Program-made: the position numbers and the translations under genes | The notes under the pieces: generated by a model | The model's input: the letters and a program-made list of their open reading frames with translations, nothing else | Databases searched by the model: none | What the model was told of the DNA's origin: nothing | Assembly: GCA_030043595.1 (NCBI GenBank) | Contig: JASHXJ010000054.1 | Coordinates: forward strand, 1-9,316 | Reading direction: 5' to 3' | Length of the DNA stretch: 9,316 nucleotides | Origin: Trebonia sp. | GTDB taxonomy: Bacteria; Actinomycetota; Actinomycetes; Streptosporangiales; Streptosporangiaceae | In this document: in pieces, positions 7,558 to 9,316 of the stretch | Position numbering within the stretch: the first letter of the stretch is position 1 | Layout: the number at the start of each line of letters is the position of its first letter

Positions 7558-7706
7558 TGCTGCCCGCGGGCTTCCGCTTGTGGCCGGCGCATATGTGCCG
7601 CCCGCGTCTTCTCCGCATTCTGGCGCAGAGCGTAAAGGGGTTCTTTCCGCATAACCCGCACTGCCATGGTTACGTGTGTGACAGGTGGGCACTATAGCTT
7701 CGGCAG

Positions 7707-7725
7707 TGACGTGAAGTACACGTCA
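7707..7725. promoter_or_regulatory. Perfect inverted repeat upstream of the YidB-like gene, possible operator
   Basis: TGACGTG and CACGTCA form a perfect 7-bp inverted repeat around a 5-base centre. It ends 51 bp before the ATG, where an operator overlapping the promoter would sit. No nearby gene is an obvious binder. Confidence 0.45.
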
Positions 7726-7730
7726 ACGCT

Positions 7731-7742
7731 ATTGGCGCCAAT
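7731..7742. promoter_or_regulatory. 12-bp perfect palindrome upstream of the YidB-like gene
   Basis: ATTGGCGCCAAT is identical to its own reverse complement and begins five bases after the previous inverted repeat. A half-site-like CGCCAAA follows at 7756-7762, just before the ribosome site. It probably lies in the 5' leader or promoter of the small gene; its function is unknown. Confidence 0.4.
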
Positions 7743-7776
7743 CGTGCAAACCGAACGCCAAATCATGGGGGAAACC

Positions 7777-8160
7777 ATGGGAATGCAGGACAGCCTGGAC
7801 AAGCTAGGCGGTCAGCAGGGTCTGGAAGGCGGCACTGCCACCATCCAGAAACTGTTCGGGGCTACCCGCATGCAGGACATCATGTCCAAGCTCAGCAAGA
7901 AGGGCCTCAGCCAGCAGGTTCAGTCCTGGATCGGCAAGGGGCCGAACCAGCCGGTCTCCGGCGAGGACATTCGGCCCGCTGTCGACCCGGCCATGCTCAA
8001 CCAGATGGCGAAGCAGCACGGCATGTCACCGCAGGAAGTATGCGACCGCGTCGCGAAGGCCCTGCCGGGAATGGTGGACCAGGCGACCCCGGACGGCAAG
8101 ATGCCGTCTGAGGACCCGTTCAGCAAGGACATGACCGGCAAGAAGAAGATGAAGGTCTAA
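7777..8160 (+). CDS. YidB-family (DUF937-type) small protein
   Basis: A small, soluble, 127-residue protein with no signal peptide or membrane segment. The diagnostic part is the C-terminal half: LSQQVQSWIGKGPNQPVSG (44-62) and ALPGMVDQATPDGKMP (95-110), both typical of the YidB family. The first 40 residues are Gly/Gln-rich and the tail ends in lysines (GKKKMKV). Family function is not known. I chose ATG at 7777 because GGGGGA at 7767-7772 stands at a good distance. An ATG at 7765 would have no ribosome site, and one at 7783 is also possible. It is probably transcribed alone: the FAD gene diverges upstream and a hairpin follows. Lower GC in its leader and two palindromes suggest its own regulation, unconnected to the catabolic cluster. 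Confidence 0.85.
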   Translation: MGMQDSLDKLGGQQGLEGGTATIQKLFGATRMQDIMSKLSKKGLSQQVQSWIGKGPNQPVSGEDIRPAVDPAMLNQMAKQHGMSPQEVCDRVAKALPGMVDQATPDGKMPSEDPFSKDMTGKKKMKV

Positions 8161-8180
8161 AACCCTTTATCCAGAACGGA

Positions 8181-8227
8181 CCGTGGCGGCTCTCCGGCGC
8201 ACGCCTATCCGCGCTCAGCCGCCACGG
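8181..8227. terminator. Hairpin terminator between two convergent genes
   Basis: CCGTGGCGGCT (8181-8191) and AGCCGCCACGG (8217-8227) form a perfect 11-bp stem with a 25-base loop. It begins 20 bases after the stop of the YidB-like gene and lies 52 bases beyond the stop of the minus-strand gene at 8280. There is no T-run on either side, which is common for terminators of GC-rich actinobacteria. It could serve both strands. Confidence 0.75.
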
Positions 8228-8279
8228 CCTTCGCCACCGGATTAAGACTTCCGGAATTGGCCAGTCACCGTCCGGGCCC

Positions 8280-9316
8280 TTATTCTTTCTGCTCCACCCT
8301 GGTCATCGCGGGCGGGCGGTCGAACGGGCCGAACGTCTCGACGACCGACGAGACTCCGGCGTTGGGCGCGCCCGCCACCACGATCTGCACCGCCTCCACC
8401 GAGTTGAGCAGCTGGACGGGGGTGTCGAGGTCTTCCGGCGGGGTCTGCGCGATCGCGTCCGGGTGGTCGGCGGGCAGCCGCCAGCCGGTGCCGCCGGCGA
8501 TGGCCTCCTTGCCGGCGGCGGCGAGCTGCCGGTACGTGCGGAAGCCGTGCTCGACGATCGCCTGGCGCAGGTCCTGCTTGGTCCAGCCGGCCTTGTCGAG
8601 CAGCCGGGCGTGCTCCGGGTTCAGCACCACGTAGCCGCTGGCCCGCGCCCGCACCAGCGCGCCGGTGCGGCAGAACGAGTCGGCGAAGTCCACGGCGAGC
8701 TGATCGGGGACCGTGGTGTGCCGGGCCTCGATGTGCAGCACCGAACGGATGACGGTCGCGGAGACGGCGCTGTCGTCCGGGCCCATGCCGTTGTCGGCGG
8801 CCAGGCTCGGCCAGGGAGAGTCCTCCTCGTTCTCCGCGATACAGCAGGAGTACTTGGCGGGCGTGCCCTGGGTGGCCTGGTCGAACACGTGCGGCTTCAG
8901 CCCGAGCCCGTTGATCGCGCCGAGCCTGATCGCCCGGCCGATCGTCGCGTTGGCGCGGAATCCGGAGCCCCACACGTTGCCACGGCTGTTCAGCCCGATC
9001 CGCTGCCGGACCGGGCCGTTGACCACGACGAACCCGGCGGTGCCCGTGGTCGACTGCCAGATCGACCTGGTGACCATGCCATCCTTGAGGAACGAGTCCC
9101 AGGCGGCGAGCACGACGGGAAAGTATTCCGGCAGGCAGCCGGCCAGCGCCGCGTTGATAGCCGCGAGCCGGACCGTGAGGTTCTTGTTGAGGTGCGGCAT
9201 CGGAATGAGCACCTCGTCCGGGTCGCGGCTTGTGGTCGCCAGGAACCGCGCGAGGTAGGACGGCGTGACCGGGACGACCGGCAGGCCGTCGGTCCAGCCC
9301 CGCTCGGCGTAGTACT
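8280..9316 (-). CDS. Uncharacterised protein with conserved cysteine motifs, 5' end cut by window edge
   Basis: The frame is open to the right edge, so the start is outside; 344 residues are visible. The segments GWTDGLPVVPVTP (6-18), INAALAGCLPEYFPVVLAA (53-71), NVWGSGFRANATIGRA (113-128) and KYSCCIAENEEDSPW (154-168) look strongly conserved and resemble an uncharacterised family that I recall from bacterial genomes, sometimes near UGSC-type (seleno)proteins; I could not verify this. Cys60, the Cys157-Cys158 pair and Cys215 are notable in a cysteine-poor protein and might bind a metal or take part in redox chemistry (inference). The C-terminal part (about 230-290) looks helical; the last 50 residues include VQIVVAGAPNAG. 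No membrane segment is seen. The GTG at 9212 is internal to the conserved region, so it is not the start. Confidence 0.75.
   Translation of the reverse strand, partial: YYAERGWTDGLPVVPVTPSYLARFLATTSRDPDEVLIPMPHLNKNLTVRLAAINAALAGCLPEYFPVVLAAWDSFLKDGMVTRSIWQSTTGTAGFVVVNGPVRQRIGLNSRGNVWGSGFRANATIGRAIRLGAINGLGLKPHVFDQATQGTPAKYSCCIAENEEDSPWPSLAADNGMGPDDSAVSATVIRSVLHIEARHTTVPDQLAVDFADSFCRTGALVRARASGYVVLNPEHARLLDKAGWTKQDLRQAIVEHGFRTYRQLAAAGKEAIAGGTGWRLPADHPDAIAQTPPEDLDTPVQLLNSVEAVQIVVAGAPNAGVSSVVETFGPFDRPPAMTRVEQKE

Larger units (their letters stand above)
7464..7776. other. Divergent intergenic region between the FAD gene and the YidB-like gene
   Basis: These 313 bp hold the promoters of both flanking genes. 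The left part has copy 2 of the shared upstream motif. The right part, from about 7640, is clearly less GC-rich and holds two palindromes, listed separately. A possible plus-strand -10 is TATAGC at 7693-7698, but no good -35 stands at 17 bp. Both strands have open frames across this region that I regard as non-coding. Confidence 0.6.

Noticed and set aside
7670..7698. Promoter TTACGT-17-TATAGC for the YidB-like gene
   Set aside because: Spacing is right, but the -35 part matches the consensus in only two positions, so it was not listed as a feature.
8249..8256. TTCCGGAA palindrome in the gap before 8280
   Set aside because: An 8-bp palindrome is expected by chance in a window of this size, and it has no special position relative to either gene.
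8280..9316. Possible selenoprotein, since the family may occur near UGSC proteins
   Set aside because: The visible frame has no in-frame TGA and ends in TAA; the key positions are ordinary cysteine codons.

Overview
The window comes from a very GC-rich genome. G or C fills most third codon positions, and GTG and TTG starts are common. A class 2 dihydroorotate dehydrogenase, a FadR-type GntR regulator and a YidB-like protein sit together, which suggests an actinobacterium. The sequence alone does not fix the genus.

Layout: (1) 1-681, minus strand: the N-terminal two thirds of pyrD, cut by the left edge. (2) 870-1586, plus strand: a GntR-family repressor with an FCD effector domain. (3) 1573-7463, minus strand: five genes that read, in transcription order, FAD-dependent oxidoreductase, IlvD/Edd-type dehydratase, zinc-dependent medium-chain alcohol dehydrogenase, short-chain dehydrogenase (SDR), second SDR. 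The last four are tightly packed (gaps of 18 and 20 bp, then a 4-bp ATGA overlap), so they very likely share one transcript. A 106-bp gap separates the FAD gene from the dehydratase. The regulator gene converges on this cluster and overlaps its last gene by 14 bp at the 3' ends. (4) 7777-8160, plus strand: a small YidB-family protein, preceded by two perfect palindromes and followed by a strong hairpin. (5) 8280-9316, minus strand: the C-terminal part of an uncharacterised protein that runs off the right edge.

How the genes may work together (inference): an IlvD/Edd dehydratase beside an alcohol dehydrogenase, two SDRs and a FadR-type regulator is the usual make-up of a non-phosphorylative route for a sugar, polyol or sugar acid. 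The alcohol dehydrogenase or an SDR would oxidise the sugar, the dehydratase would make a 2-keto-3-deoxy acid, and an SDR would oxidise it further. No lactonase, aldolase, kinase or transporter lies in the window, so the substrate and end product stay open. The FAD enzyme is the least predictable member.

The most notable unannotated signal is a composite motif found twice, once upstream of the dehydratase and once upstream of the FAD gene. It has a 13-bp core with 12 of 13 matches, plus two further shared blocks in the same order and orientation. The copy before the dehydratase contains a perfect inverted repeat. It is a good candidate for the operator or promoter that makes these genes one regulon. 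I saw no tRNA, rRNA, CRISPR array, insertion sequence or phage gene.
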